Source: Vibrio porteresiae DSM 19223 (GTDB taxonomy: Bacteria; Pseudomonadota; Gammaproteobacteria; Enterobacterales; Vibrionaceae). From it: 64,000 nucleotides of DNA. A program made the position numbers and the translations under genes. The stretch is taken from positions 3,224,001 through 3,288,000 of the forward strand of contig NZ_AP024895.1 in assembly GCF_024347055.1 (NCBI RefSeq). Reading direction: 5' to 3'. A model generated the notes under the pieces. The model worked only from the letters and a program-made list of their open reading frames with translations, was not told the origin of the DNA and did not search any database. Below are positions 35,488 through 44,472 of the stretch, piece by piece (position 1 is the first letter of the stretch; each line of letters opens with the position of its first letter).

Positions 35488-36393
35488 ATGTCAGCACCTA
35501 AGCAACCGGTTGTGATTGAGCACGATGCCGATACCGACCATGCCAATAATCACGAAAAGAAAAGTACCTACGTTAAAGACAGTGCCAGCCGTATTTTGAC
35601 TATTGCTCAGCAGCAAGGACTCGACGCGTTATTGCAGGCTGAAACGCCAAAGCATAATCCCTATGAACGAGCGCTTAAACGTGAACGCTCGCGACGTGAA
35701 GTGCGCCAAAAAAACTTAGAGCAAATCATTAAACTGGCTCATGTTTCTTGCCACGACGAAACCGCTGGTGATCCAGACCAAGATTGGCTCTATCGGTTTT
35801 TCGATATGGCGCAAGATATCCATAACTCATCCATGCAGCGTTTATGGGCACAAGTACTGAAAAGAGAAGTGACCAATCCGGGATTCACCTCAATGAAAGC
35901 GCTCAAAGTTCTGCAGGATATGACCCCCAAAGAGGCGCAGATTCTGCAACGTGCAGCGGCATTGTCATGCAGCTTTGGCAGTGACCATAGCCTAAAGTTG
36001 CTGTTTGGTCTTAAAGCGCAAAATGGCAGTTTGTTTCGTTTAGGCAAACGCGACAGCACCACAGCCATTAATATCGGCAATTTTAATCTGCCCTACTCAA
36101 GCCTATTAGTGCTCATTGAATTGGGCTTATTGCACGCGACTGAATTGGAATCAGGGGAAATAGAACTCGATCCACCATTAGCCTTAAGCTATCAAGGGAA
36201 AAATCTCTCTTTGCAGACAACGTCCAAAGGCGTGCGCCTACTCTATTATCGCTTTAGTCCGACCGGAAATGAGTTGTGTCGGCTACTGGGGAATAAACTC
36301 AACAACGCCTACTACGATCAACTGATTGCGTTATTGAGCATCAAGTTTACGGTGCAAAGTGATGCCAACTCCACGTTCCACCACACGGTATAA
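35488..36393 (+). CDS. TIGR03899-family protein, function unknown
   Basis: The 301 residues have no signal peptide or membrane helix and look cytoplasmic. The N-terminal third is charged and helical with a KRERSRREVRQKNLEQI stretch (about 70-86). The central part (about 95-150) has the W-x-x-R-F-F and QRLWAQVLKREV pattern shared with DUF2806/TIGR03899 proteins of vibrios and relatives. The C-terminal half could be a winged-helix-like domain (LLVLIELGLLHATELESGEI). No role is known. It is transcribed alone. Confidence 0.72.
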   Translation: MSAPKQPVVIEHDADTDHANNHEKKSTYVKDSASRILTIAQQQGLDALLQAETPKHNPYERALKRERSRREVRQKNLEQIIKLAHVSCHDETAGDPDQDWLYRFFDMAQDIHNSSMQRLWAQVLKREVTNPGFTSMKALKVLQDMTPKEAQILQRAAALSCSFGSDHSLKLLFGLKAQNGSLFRLGKRDSTTAINIGNFNLPYSSLLVLIELGLLHATELESGEIELDPPLALSYQGKNLSLQTTSKGVRLLYYRFSPTGNELCRLLGNKLNNAYYDQLIALLSIKFTVQSDANSTFHHTV

Positions 36394-36398
36394 ACCAT

Positions 36399-36433
36399 AA
36401 AAAAACCACCAGCTCAAACTGGTGGTTTTTTAT
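36399..36433. terminator. Bidirectional terminator between the TIGR03899 gene and cysC
   Basis: An 11-bp perfect stem (36402-36412 with 36419-36429) is flanked by A-rich and T-rich tracts, so it can end transcripts from both sides. Confidence 0.88.
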
Positions 36434-36451
36434 ATTGATTTCACTCGATAG

Positions 36452-37072
36452 TTATTGACGAATAATGCCTCGTTCATTGAGTGCCGTCAGACATTGAGCG
36501 ACCAATTCATCAATACTTGCATCACCTGCTGGCAGATCAATCTCAGGCGAGAGCGGCGCCTCGTACGCAGAATCGATACCAGTAAAATTGGCAATTTCCC
36601 CTGCACGCGCTTTTTTGTACAAGCCTTTAGGGTCGCGTGATTCACAGACATCAAGTGATGTGTTCACGTACACTTCAATAAATTCGCCTTCAGGCATCAT
36701 GTCACGAACTTGCTGACGTTCAGCTCGGTGCGGAGAAATAAACGCAGTCAGCACAATCAGCCCCGCATCCGCCATAAGCTTCGAAAGCTCACCAATACGA
36801 CGAATGTTTTCGCGACGATCTTGCTCTGAGAAACCGAGATCACTGCACAATCCATGACGAACATTATCGCCATCAAGCAAATAAGTATGATATCCCAGCT
36901 GAGCCAAACGCGTTTCTAACGCCCCGGCAATAGTTGATTTGCCAGCCCCTGACAGTCCGGTAAACCATAAAACCGCGGGCTTTTGGTGTTTCAACTCTGC
37001 TCGTAAGTGTTTATCTACCGCATGCTGATGCCACACGATGTTCTCATCTTTCACACTTGGTGCGGAGCTCAT
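36452..37072 (-). CDS. cysC: Adenylyl-sulfate kinase
   Basis: CysC phosphorylates APS to PAPS in assimilatory sulfate reduction. The 206 residues carry P-loop GLSGAGKST (about 39-47), the DGDNVRHGL motif (about 67-75) and the FISPHRAER segment. It is last in the cobA-cysD-cysN-permease-cysC gene series. AAGGA precedes the ATG. Confidence 0.95.
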   Translation of the reverse strand: MSSAPSVKDENIVWHQHAVDKHLRAELKHQKPAVLWFTGLSGAGKSTIAGALETRLAQLGYHTYLLDGDNVRHGLCSDLGFSEQDRRENIRRIGELSKLMADAGLIVLTAFISPHRAERQQVRDMMPEGEFIEVYVNTSLDVCESRDPKGLYKKARAGEIANFTGIDSAYEAPLSPEIDLPAGDASIDELVAQCLTALNERGIIRQ

Positions 37073-37091
37073 AATGTCATCCTTCTTCAGA

Positions 37092-38816
37092 TTAAAATGG
37101 GAAAAAGACCGGAATCAGTGCAATAACCAAGGTGGAATACACCAGTGAAATCGGAATACCGATACGCACGTAATCTCGAAGTTTGTAATTCCCTACGTTA
37201 TAAACCAATAAGTTAGTCTGATATCCGTAAGGAGAAATAAAGCTAGCGCTTGCGCCAAATAACACAGCCATGATGAATGGCATAGGATCAACCCCATAGC
37301 CTACCGCCATACTGTAGCCAATCGGGAACGCTAAAGCCGCAGCCGCATTATTGGTGATAAGTTCGGTAAGCACTAAAGTGATCAAGTAAGTTGCCACCAT
37401 CGCCCCAAACGCTCCCCAGCCATTAAATGCGTGAATGAAAAGATCACCCATGCGCTGCGATAAGCCGGTTGAAATCATCAATTGTGCCATCGACAACGCC
37501 GATCCTACGATCACCACAATATCGATCGGGAAACGGCGGCGAACTTCGCCGATATGCAAAATGCCCGTTGCCAGTAACACGATCAAATAGATAGCTAAGC
37601 CTTTGATGATCGGTAAAACATGCAGCAACCCAGCGATGATCACTGCTAAAAATCCAGCCAGCACACACAGTGACTTTACGCTATCAAGGCGCGCACTGGT
37701 GTCGAGATCGTTAATCAGAACAAATTCACGGCTGTTCTTATCTCTTTGTTCCTCAAAGCGTTTACCAGGAACAAGAACTAACGTGTCGCCTGCCGTTAAA
37801 ACGATATTACCTAAACCACCATCTAAACGTTCATGACCACGGCGAATAGCCACCACCACCGCATCAAACTTTTCACGGAAGTGACTCGACTTTAAAGTTT
37901 TATCGCAAATGCTCGCCGATGAGCCGATCACAACTTCAACAAAGTTTTGACCATTCAAAGCCTGTTGCCCAAACAGCGTTAATCCAGGAATTTCTTGTAA
38001 GGTTGAAACGCTTTCCACGTCGCCACAGAACAGCAGCCGATCATTGGCTTGCAGTACAAAATCTGGCTTAACAGAAGGAAGACTTTCTCCGTCACGAATC
38101 ACTTCAGCCAAATAGAGTTTACGGAGTGCACGCAGGTTGTTCTCAGCCACGCTGCGCCCCACCAATATAGAGCTCTCTTCTACAATGGCTTCGAGAAAAT
38201 AAGGCAAATCGTCTTGGGTTTGCTCATCGGTATTAGGCAGAAAATAACTCAATGGAATCATTATCAGGACACAAGCCACCATCACCGCCAAACCAATCAT
38301 GGTTGGAGCAAAAAAGTTAAGCCCTGGTAGACCAGCATTTTCAACAAAGCTGTTAATAATCAAATTAGTAGACGTACCAATGAGCGTTAACGTGCCACCA
38401 AAAATCGCTGCATAAGAGAGCGGAATTAATAACTTAGATGGTGCATGTTGCTGATTGCGTTTTACCGCCCCAATCAAAGAGACGACCACAGCCGTATTGT
38501 TAGTAAACGATGATAAAAATGCCGTTGATAAACCTAATTTGGCGATAACTGTCCCTAACTGACCCTTTGAGATACTGCGACTTACCCAACTGATAAGACG
38601 CGTCTTTTCTAACGCCGCTGAAACTAACATCAAAAGAACTAACGTCACCAGTGATGAGTTAGTAAAGTTCGCAGCTAACGCAGTAACATCCATCAGACCA
38701 GAGAGGTAAGCAACAAATGCAGCACCAGCAAAAATAATGCTAGGTTTAATACGCGTCAGTAATAAGCACGCGATAATCATAATCAGAATAGCTAAAACCA
38801 GACCCTGTTCCCACAT
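37092..38816 (-). CDS. SLC13-family permease with RCK/TrkA-C domains, candidate sulfate transporter
   Basis: The 574 residues have two membrane halves (about 1-190 and 380-574) separated by two soluble RCK_C (TrkA-C) domains (about 205-270 and 285-355). Both SLC13/DASS signature loops are present: SFTNNTAVVV (about 98-107) and LITNNAAAALAFP (about 484-496). The family moves sulfate, carboxylates and similar anions with sodium. Placement between cysN and cysC makes sulfate the probable substrate by inference. AAGGA precedes the ATG. Confidence 0.88.
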   Translation of the reverse strand: MWEQGLVLAILIMIIACLLLTRIKPSIIFAGAAFVAYLSGLMDVTALAANFTNSSLVTLVLLMLVSAALEKTRLISWVSRSISKGQLGTVIAKLGLSTAFLSSFTNNTAVVVSLIGAVKRNQQHAPSKLLIPLSYAAIFGGTLTLIGTSTNLIINSFVENAGLPGLNFFAPTMIGLAVMVACVLIMIPLSYFLPNTDEQTQDDLPYFLEAIVEESSILVGRSVAENNLRALRKLYLAEVIRDGESLPSVKPDFVLQANDRLLFCGDVESVSTLQEIPGLTLFGQQALNGQNFVEVVIGSSASICDKTLKSSHFREKFDAVVVAIRRGHERLDGGLGNIVLTAGDTLVLVPGKRFEEQRDKNSREFVLINDLDTSARLDSVKSLCVLAGFLAVIIAGLLHVLPIIKGLAIYLIVLLATGILHIGEVRRRFPIDIVVIVGSALSMAQLMISTGLSQRMGDLFIHAFNGWGAFGAMVATYLITLVLTELITNNAAAALAFPIGYSMAVGYGVDPMPFIMAVLFGASASFISPYGYQTNLLVYNVGNYKLRDYVRIGIPISLVYSTLVIALIPVFFPF

Positions 38817-38831
38817 ACCGCGTCCTTATGA

Positions 38832-38853
38832 GAGGGGAGCGGACGCTCCCCTC
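38832..38853. repeat. GC-rich intercistronic hairpin between cysN and the SLC13 permease
   Basis: A perfect 9-bp inverted repeat (38832-38840 with 38845-38853) closes a four-base loop in the 43-base gap. No T-run follows on either strand, so it is not a standard terminator. It ends close to the permease ribosome-binding site. Confidence 0.75.
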
Positions 38854-38859
38854 AGATGG

Positions 38860-40287
38860 TTACTTAATCAATTGACTAAGATCTTTTGCACCCCAATGAG
38901 GGAAATGCTTACGAACCAAGGCGTTTAGTTCCAACTCAAAAGCACTAAACTGACCTGCATCTACCGCTACTTTATGCAGACTTTCACGCACCATACCTGC
39001 ACCAACAGTGACATTGGTTAAACGGTCAATGATGATAAAGCCACCGGTATCAGCACAATCTAAGTACTGGTCGAGTGCGACGGTTTCATTAAATGCCCAT
39101 TCACAAAGACCAATGCCATTAAGCGGTAATGAACTGGCTGAGAATGTATCTAATGTATTGATATCGTACTGGTAACGTACAGATTCGATATGACCTACTG
39201 TCTTCTTACCTGCAATCTTAATGTCGTAATCACGGTTCGCTTCCAGTGGTTTATCCGTCATCCACACCACATCCGCAAGCAGGTGGTTAGTCTGAGCCAC
39301 TTCGGCATTCTGATGGACAATTAAGTCACCGCGACTGATATCAATTTCGTCGGCCAATGTCAGAGTGATAGCTAATCCGGCTTGAGCACTTGGCAAGTCA
39401 CCATCAAAGGTCACAATACGGGCAACGGTTGATTCTTTACCTGATGGAAGCACTTTGATCTTGTCGCCAACCGCAACTGTGCCTGACGAGATAGTGCCAG
39501 CAAAACCACGAAAATCGAGGTTAGGACGATTCACATATTGGACAGGGAAGCGGAATTCTTCATTGCCTTTTGGTTCATCGACATTCACATCTTCAAGGAG
39601 TTCAAGCAGTGTAGGACCTTCGTACCAACTCATATGGGCACTGCGATCTACAACGTTGTCCCCTTCTAATGCAGAAATCGGAATGATCTTAATATCAGTC
39701 GATCCACGGAGATGCTCTGAGAACTCAAGGTACTGTTGTTTGATCTCTTCAAAACGGTTTTGTGCATAATCGACAAGATCCATCTTATTGACCGCAACCA
39801 CGAAGTGCTTGATCCCAAGAAGATTAGAGATAAATGAGTGACGACGAGTCTGATCCAAAACGCCTTTACGACCATCGATCAAAATAACAGCGACATCACA
39901 CGTTGATGCACCTGTTGCCATGTTGCGAGTGTATTGCTCGTGTCCTGGGGTATCCGCAATGATGAACTTACGTTTTTTAGTTGAGAAGTAACGGTAAGCC
40001 ACATCAATCGTAATGCCCTGCTCACGTTCAGCTTGTAGACCATCCACCAGCAAAGCAAGGTCAGGACGATCGCCGGTAGTCCCGACACGTTGGCTATCTG
40101 AACGCACTGCGGCAAGTTGATCTTCATAAATCTGTTTTGAGTCATGAAGCAAACGACCAATCAGTGTACTTTTACCATCATCTACGGATCCGCAGGTTAG
40201 GAAGCGCAGTAATGATTTGTGTTGGTGTTGATTGAGGTAACCTTCAATACCTAGCTCAGCAAGTTGAGCTTGAACTGCATTATTCAT
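38860..40287 (-). CDS. cysN: Sulfate adenylyltransferase GTPase subunit
   Basis: CysN uses GTP hydrolysis to drive APS formation by CysD. The 475 residues are an EF-Tu-like GTPase with G1 GSVDDGKST (about 33-41), G3 DTPGHEQY (about 112-119) and G4 NKMD (about 167-170), then two beta-barrel domains. It is the separate CysN form, not fused to an APS kinase domain. It lies 18 bases after cysD. Confidence 0.96.
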   Translation of the reverse strand: MNNAVQAQLAELGIEGYLNQHQHKSLLRFLTCGSVDDGKSTLIGRLLHDSKQIYEDQLAAVRSDSQRVGTTGDRPDLALLVDGLQAEREQGITIDVAYRYFSTKKRKFIIADTPGHEQYTRNMATGASTCDVAVILIDGRKGVLDQTRRHSFISNLLGIKHFVVAVNKMDLVDYAQNRFEEIKQQYLEFSEHLRGSTDIKIIPISALEGDNVVDRSAHMSWYEGPTLLELLEDVNVDEPKGNEEFRFPVQYVNRPNLDFRGFAGTISSGTVAVGDKIKVLPSGKESTVARIVTFDGDLPSAQAGLAITLTLADEIDISRGDLIVHQNAEVAQTNHLLADVVWMTDKPLEANRDYDIKIAGKKTVGHIESVRYQYDINTLDTFSASSLPLNGIGLCEWAFNETVALDQYLDCADTGGFIIIDRLTNVTVGAGMVRESLHKVAVDAGQFSAFELELNALVRKHFPHWGAKDLSQLIK

Positions 40288-40305
40288 TCTCTATTCCTTA
40301 GATCC

Positions 40306-41211
40306 TTAGAAGTAACCTTGACGTTTTTTCAATTCCATCGATCCTGACTGATCGTGATCGATCGCTCGACCTTGACGTTCACTTGAGGTCGTAACCAGCA
40401 TCTCTTCGATGATTTCTGGCAGAGTTTGCGCTTTCGACTCAACCGCACCAGTCAATGGGTAACAACCTAAGGTACGGAAACGAATACTCTTATGTTGTAA
40501 CTCTTCACCAGGAAGTAGCTCTAAACGATCATCATCTTTCATGATGAGCATGCCATCACGCTCAACCACTGGACGAACAGCAGAGTAGTAAAGAGGAACG
40601 ATTTCAATCCCTTCTAGATAGATGTATTGCCAGATATCCAGTTCGGTCCAGTTAGACAAAGGGAAAACGCGAATGCTTTCGCCTTTGTTAATTTGGCCGT
40701 TATACGTGTGCCAAAGCTCTGGACGTTGGTTCTTTGGATCCCAGGTATGGTTTTTGTCGCGGAAAGAGTAAACACGCTCTTTCGCACGCGATTTTTCTTC
40801 GTCACGACGAGCACCACCGAATGCTGCATCAAAACCGTATTTGTTGAGTGCTTGCTTAAGGCCTTGAGTCTTCATCACGTCAGTGTGTTTAGAACCGTTT
40901 TCGAATGGGCTAATGTTCATAGCCAAGCCTTCTGGGTTCTTATGCACGATCAAATCTAAGTCGTATTTCTTCGCCGTTTCATCACGAAACTTGATCATCT
41001 CTTGGAATTTCCAGTTGGTATCCACATGCAGAAGTGGAAATGGAAGCTTCCCTGGATAGAATGCTTTACGTGCTAGGTGCAACATGACAGAAGAATCTTT
41101 ACCAATCGAATACATCATCACTGGATTGGAAAATTCCGCTGCCACTTCACGGATGATATGGATGCTTTCAGCCTCAAGTTTTTTCAAATGAGTTAAGCGT
41201 TGTTGATCCAT
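40306..41211 (-). CDS. cysD: Sulfate adenylyltransferase subunit 2
   Basis: CysD adenylates sulfate to APS with CysN. The 301 residues show the PP-loop motif YSIGKDSSVMLHLA (about 35-48), the FGGARRDEEKSRAKER segment (about 131-146) and a C-terminal RQGRAIDHDQ region. AAAGGA lies at good distance from the ATG. It follows cobA after 66 bases in the same direction. Confidence 0.96.
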   Translation of the reverse strand: MDQQRLTHLKKLEAESIHIIREVAAEFSNPVMMYSIGKDSSVMLHLARKAFYPGKLPFPLLHVDTNWKFQEMIKFRDETAKKYDLDLIVHKNPEGLAMNISPFENGSKHTDVMKTQGLKQALNKYGFDAAFGGARRDEEKSRAKERVYSFRDKNHTWDPKNQRPELWHTYNGQINKGESIRVFPLSNWTELDIWQYIYLEGIEIVPLYYSAVRPVVERDGMLIMKDDDRLELLPGEELQHKSIRFRTLGCYPLTGAVESKAQTLPEIIEEMLVTTSSERQGRAIDHDQSGSMELKKRQGYF

Positions 41212-41277
41212 CTTATTGCTTCCTTTTAGTTTGCCGATGGGCTTGGCCCTTTGACCCTTGCAATATGAGTAATGTCT

Positions 41278-42156
41278 TTAAGCGTATTGGAATTGAGCTT
41301 CTGTCTGAGTGTTTTGCCCGAACCACTGCAGCTTATCTGCCAGAGAAACCACCTCACCGACTACAATTAACGCTGGCGATTCTGCCTGCTTTGCTAATTG
41401 CGCCAATTGAGCGAGCTCTCCGCGATACACCTTCTGCGCAGCTTGTGTGCCGCGCTCAATGATCGCTATCGGTGTTGATGCCTTACGACCATGGTGAACC
41501 AGTTGCTCTGCTATCTCTTGTGACTTCATCAACCCCATGTAAATCACTAAGGTTTGGTTGCCACGAGCTAAGGTTGACCAATCCACGTCTTGTGACTCTA
41601 ACTTGCTGTGTCCAGTCACAAATAAAGCGGATTGAGCAAAGTCTCTGTGAGTGAGTGGAATCCCAGCATAAGCCGTTGCGCCTGCTGCTGCGGTGATGCC
41701 AGGAACGACATGGAAGCGGACTCCCGCGTCGACCAAAACTTCTAGCTCTTCTCCACCGCGACCAAACATAAAGGGATCGCCACCTTTAATACGCACCACT
41801 CGATGTCCTTGTTTGGCAAAATCCACCAAGAGCTGGTTGGTTTTGTCTTGAGGAACACTATGATGACCAGCACGTTTACCAACGCACACTAAGATGACAT
41901 CGTTCGGTATCAAGGACATGATCTCGTCTGATACTAGGTAGTCGTACAACACCACATCTGCCTGCTGCAAAAAGTTGAGCGCTTTTACAGTGAGCAATTC
42001 TGGGTCACCAGGTCCTGCACCCACTAATGCCACTTCGCCAGAACGTAATTGGCTTGGTGATAATCGACTTATCGCTTGGCTTAATGCCCCCGTTTCAATC
42101 GAAACTAGTCTTGGTGCCTGTTTTACTGATGAAGACACGTCTACAACGTCTGCCAT
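41278..42156 (-). CDS. cobA: Uroporphyrinogen-III C-methyltransferase
   Basis: CobA methylates uroporphyrinogen III to precorrin-2, the entry to siroheme, the cofactor of sulfite reductase. The protein has about 292 residues with the SAM-binding GAGPGDPELLTVKA (about 44-57), the ACVGKRAG-like VCVGKRAG segment and the VPGITAAAGA motif. It lacks the CysG dehydrogenase/ferrochelatase half. ATG 42154-42156 is preferred because AAGGG sits nine bases before it; an ATG three codons upstream touches that box. First gene of the cys series. Confidence 0.93.
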   Translation of the reverse strand: MADVVDVSSSVKQAPRLVSIETGALSQAISRLSPSQLRSGEVALVGAGPGDPELLTVKALNFLQQADVVLYDYLVSDEIMSLIPNDVILVCVGKRAGHHSVPQDKTNQLLVDFAKQGHRVVRIKGGDPFMFGRGGEELEVLVDAGVRFHVVPGITAAAGATAYAGIPLTHRDFAQSALFVTGHSKLESQDVDWSTLARGNQTLVIYMGLMKSQEIAEQLVHHGRKASTPIAIIERGTQAAQKVYRGELAQLAQLAKQAESPALIVVGEVVSLADKLQWFGQNTQTEAQFQYA

Positions 42157-42437
42157 CTTTGTCATCCCTTACTCAATTCATGCTGAGCATTATGCTGAGT
42201 CGAATTTATTACTTGAAATTCTATAATTTCATTTTTTATTCGAAAAATTGATAAGAGATTGGCACAGTTGAAGCATTAGAGAGGAAAAATTGACGACAAG
42301 TCATTGTTGCACAAGGGTTACAGACTAAGCATTGAGGTGCGTAACATCACAATTTGCTGTGCGCTTAACTCTTTGTTTCCGGCAAATTTGTTATGGTAAT
42401 AGTGTTTTTACTCTCATAAATATGGATGGAATAGGAA

Positions 42438-44402
42438 ATGACAGTGGCACCAAAACCTCTTTCGATTGCAGTGCTGTGTGGACTTTTGTCTCTCTCTAGT
42501 GCTGCGATGGCTGAAACTCTGAAACTTCGCATCATCGAAACCACTGATATCCATGCAAACGTAATGGATTACGATTATTACAAAGATAAACCTTCGGAAA
42601 AAATTGGCCTTGATCGTGCAGCAACTGTAGCGAAACAAGCAAAAAGTGAAGTGAAAAATGCCTTGTTTATCGATAATGGCGATCTCATTCAAGGGAGCCC
42701 GATGGGCGACTATATGGCAGCGAAAGGGATTAAACCGGGTGAAGTTCATCCTGTTTATAAAGCGATGAATACGCTTCCTTATGAAGTCGGCAATTTTGGT
42801 AACCACGAATTTAACTACGGTATCGATTTTCTAAAAGAGAGCATCAATGATGCTAAATTCCCCTACATTAATGCCAATATTTACGATGCAAAAACAGGTG
42901 AGCACTTTTTTACTCCCTATCTGATTCGCACCTACCGTTTGCAAGATACCGATGGCCATATGCAGACACTTAAAATCGGGTATATCGGATTTGCTCCACC
43001 ACAAATATTGGTTTGGGATAAGAAAAATCTCGCTGGAAAAGTGGTGGTCAAAGATATTAAAGAGACCGCTGAAAAATTAGTACCAGAAATGAAGTCGCAA
43101 GGTGCGGATGTGATCGTCGCCATTCCTCACTCTGGTCTTTCTACCGATCCCTACAAAGTGGGGGCTGAAAACTCGGTTTATTATCTTTCTACCGTAAAAG
43201 GGATTGATGCGATCGCGTTTGGTCACGCGCACGCCGTATTCCCGGGTAAGGGTTTTGAACATTTACCTAATGTCGATGATGTGAAAGGGACAATTAATGG
43301 TGTGGCATCAGTGATGCCGGGTCGCTGGGGTAGCCATGTCGGTGTGATTGATCTGACCTTGTCAAAGCAACAAGGAAAATGGCAAGTAACCACAGGGCAA
43401 TCCGAAGCAAGACCTATCTTTGATAGCGCAACTAGCCGTTCTCTCGCTAAAGCCGATCCCACGATTGTCAAAGCACTTGCAGCAGACCATGCCGCGACTC
43501 GCCAATTTGTTAACCAACCAATCGGTAAAGCAAATGATGTGATGTACAGCTATTTAGCACTAGTACAAGATGATCCTACCATTCAGATCGTTAACTTGGC
43601 ACAAACCGATTATGTGAAACAGTTTATTCAAGGTGATCCAGATCTGGACGGTTTACCAGTACTCTCTGCCGCCGCTCCTTTTAAAGCGGGCGGGCGTAAA
43701 AATGATCCATCCAATTACACAGAAGTCGAAGCCGGTCAGCTGTCGTTTCGTAATGCAGCGGATCTTTACCTCTATCCCAATACCCTTGTTGCTTTAAAAG
43801 TCACTGGCCAACAAGTCAAAGATTGGCTCGAATGCTCGGCTGGTCAGTTTAATCAAATTGATCCCACCACCACTAAGGCGCAACCATTGATCAACTGGGA
43901 TGGATTTAGAACGTATAACTTTGATGTGATTGACGGGATCAAATATCAGATCGATGTTACTCAACCTGCAAAATTTGATGGTGAATGTCAGCCATTACAT
44001 CCCAATTCATCTCGAATCGTTAACCTGACCTATCAAGGTAAACCACTTAATCCGAAGCAAAATTTCATCGTCGCTACGAATAACTATCGTGCTTATGGTG
44101 AAAAATTTGCCGGTACCGGCGCTCAATACGTTGCCTTTGATGCACCAGATGAAAACCGTACCGTGGTTGCCAATTACATCTCCCGAGTCAGTAAAGAGCA
44201 AGGAGAAGTCACGCCTAGTGCAGACAATAACTGGTCATTTGCGCCAATAGTGAGCCACACTAAACTGGATATCCGCTTTGAAACATCGCCAAGTGACAAA
44301 GCTGCACAATTTATCCAACTGAAAAAACAGTATCCTATGACCAAAGTTGGACTCGATGATACTGGGTTTGCGGTCTATCGTATCGGACTACAAAAAGAGT
44401 GA
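42438..44402 (+). CDS. cpdB: 2',3'-cyclic-nucleotide 2'-phosphodiesterase/3'-nucleotidase, periplasmic
   Basis: CpdB hydrolyses 2',3'-cyclic nucleotides and 3'-nucleotides in the periplasm for nucleotide scavenging. The 654 residues have a signal peptide (about 1-25, ending AAMAE), a metallophosphatase domain with metal motifs TTDIHAN (about 34-40), IDNGD (about 78-82) and GNHEFNYG (about 117-124), GHAHA near 261, and a C-terminal 5'-nucleotidase domain. Length and motif order equal E. coli CpdB. AGGAA precedes the ATG. Confidence 0.95.
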   Translation: MTVAPKPLSIAVLCGLLSLSSAAMAETLKLRIIETTDIHANVMDYDYYKDKPSEKIGLDRAATVAKQAKSEVKNALFIDNGDLIQGSPMGDYMAAKGIKPGEVHPVYKAMNTLPYEVGNFGNHEFNYGIDFLKESINDAKFPYINANIYDAKTGEHFFTPYLIRTYRLQDTDGHMQTLKIGYIGFAPPQILVWDKKNLAGKVVVKDIKETAEKLVPEMKSQGADVIVAIPHSGLSTDPYKVGAENSVYYLSTVKGIDAIAFGHAHAVFPGKGFEHLPNVDDVKGTINGVASVMPGRWGSHVGVIDLTLSKQQGKWQVTTGQSEARPIFDSATSRSLAKADPTIVKALAADHAATRQFVNQPIGKANDVMYSYLALVQDDPTIQIVNLAQTDYVKQFIQGDPDLDGLPVLSAAAPFKAGGRKNDPSNYTEVEAGQLSFRNAADLYLYPNTLVALKVTGQQVKDWLECSAGQFNQIDPTTTKAQPLINWDGFRTYNFDVIDGIKYQIDVTQPAKFDGECQPLHPNSSRIVNLTYQGKPLNPKQNFIVATNNYRAYGEKFAGTGAQYVAFDAPDENRTVVANYISRVSKEQGEVTPSADNNWSFAPIVSHTKLDIRFETSPSDKAAQFIQLKKQYPMTKVGLDDTGFAVYRIGLQKE

Positions 44403-44429
44403 TCGTTCATTCTTAACCGATTAGTATGT

Positions 44430-44458
44430 GCCGTTACCTAATCCGTAACGGCATTTTT
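44430..44458 (+). terminator. Rho-independent terminator after cpdB
   Basis: A perfect 8-bp stem (44430-44437 with 44445-44452) is followed by a run of T residues. Confidence 0.85.
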
Positions 44459-44472
44459 ATGAGGATTTTCTG

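Noticed and set aside
42300..42400. Possible CRP site upstream of cpdB
   Set aside because: Only one half-site (TCACA near 42349) fits; the other half does not match TGTGA at proper spacing.
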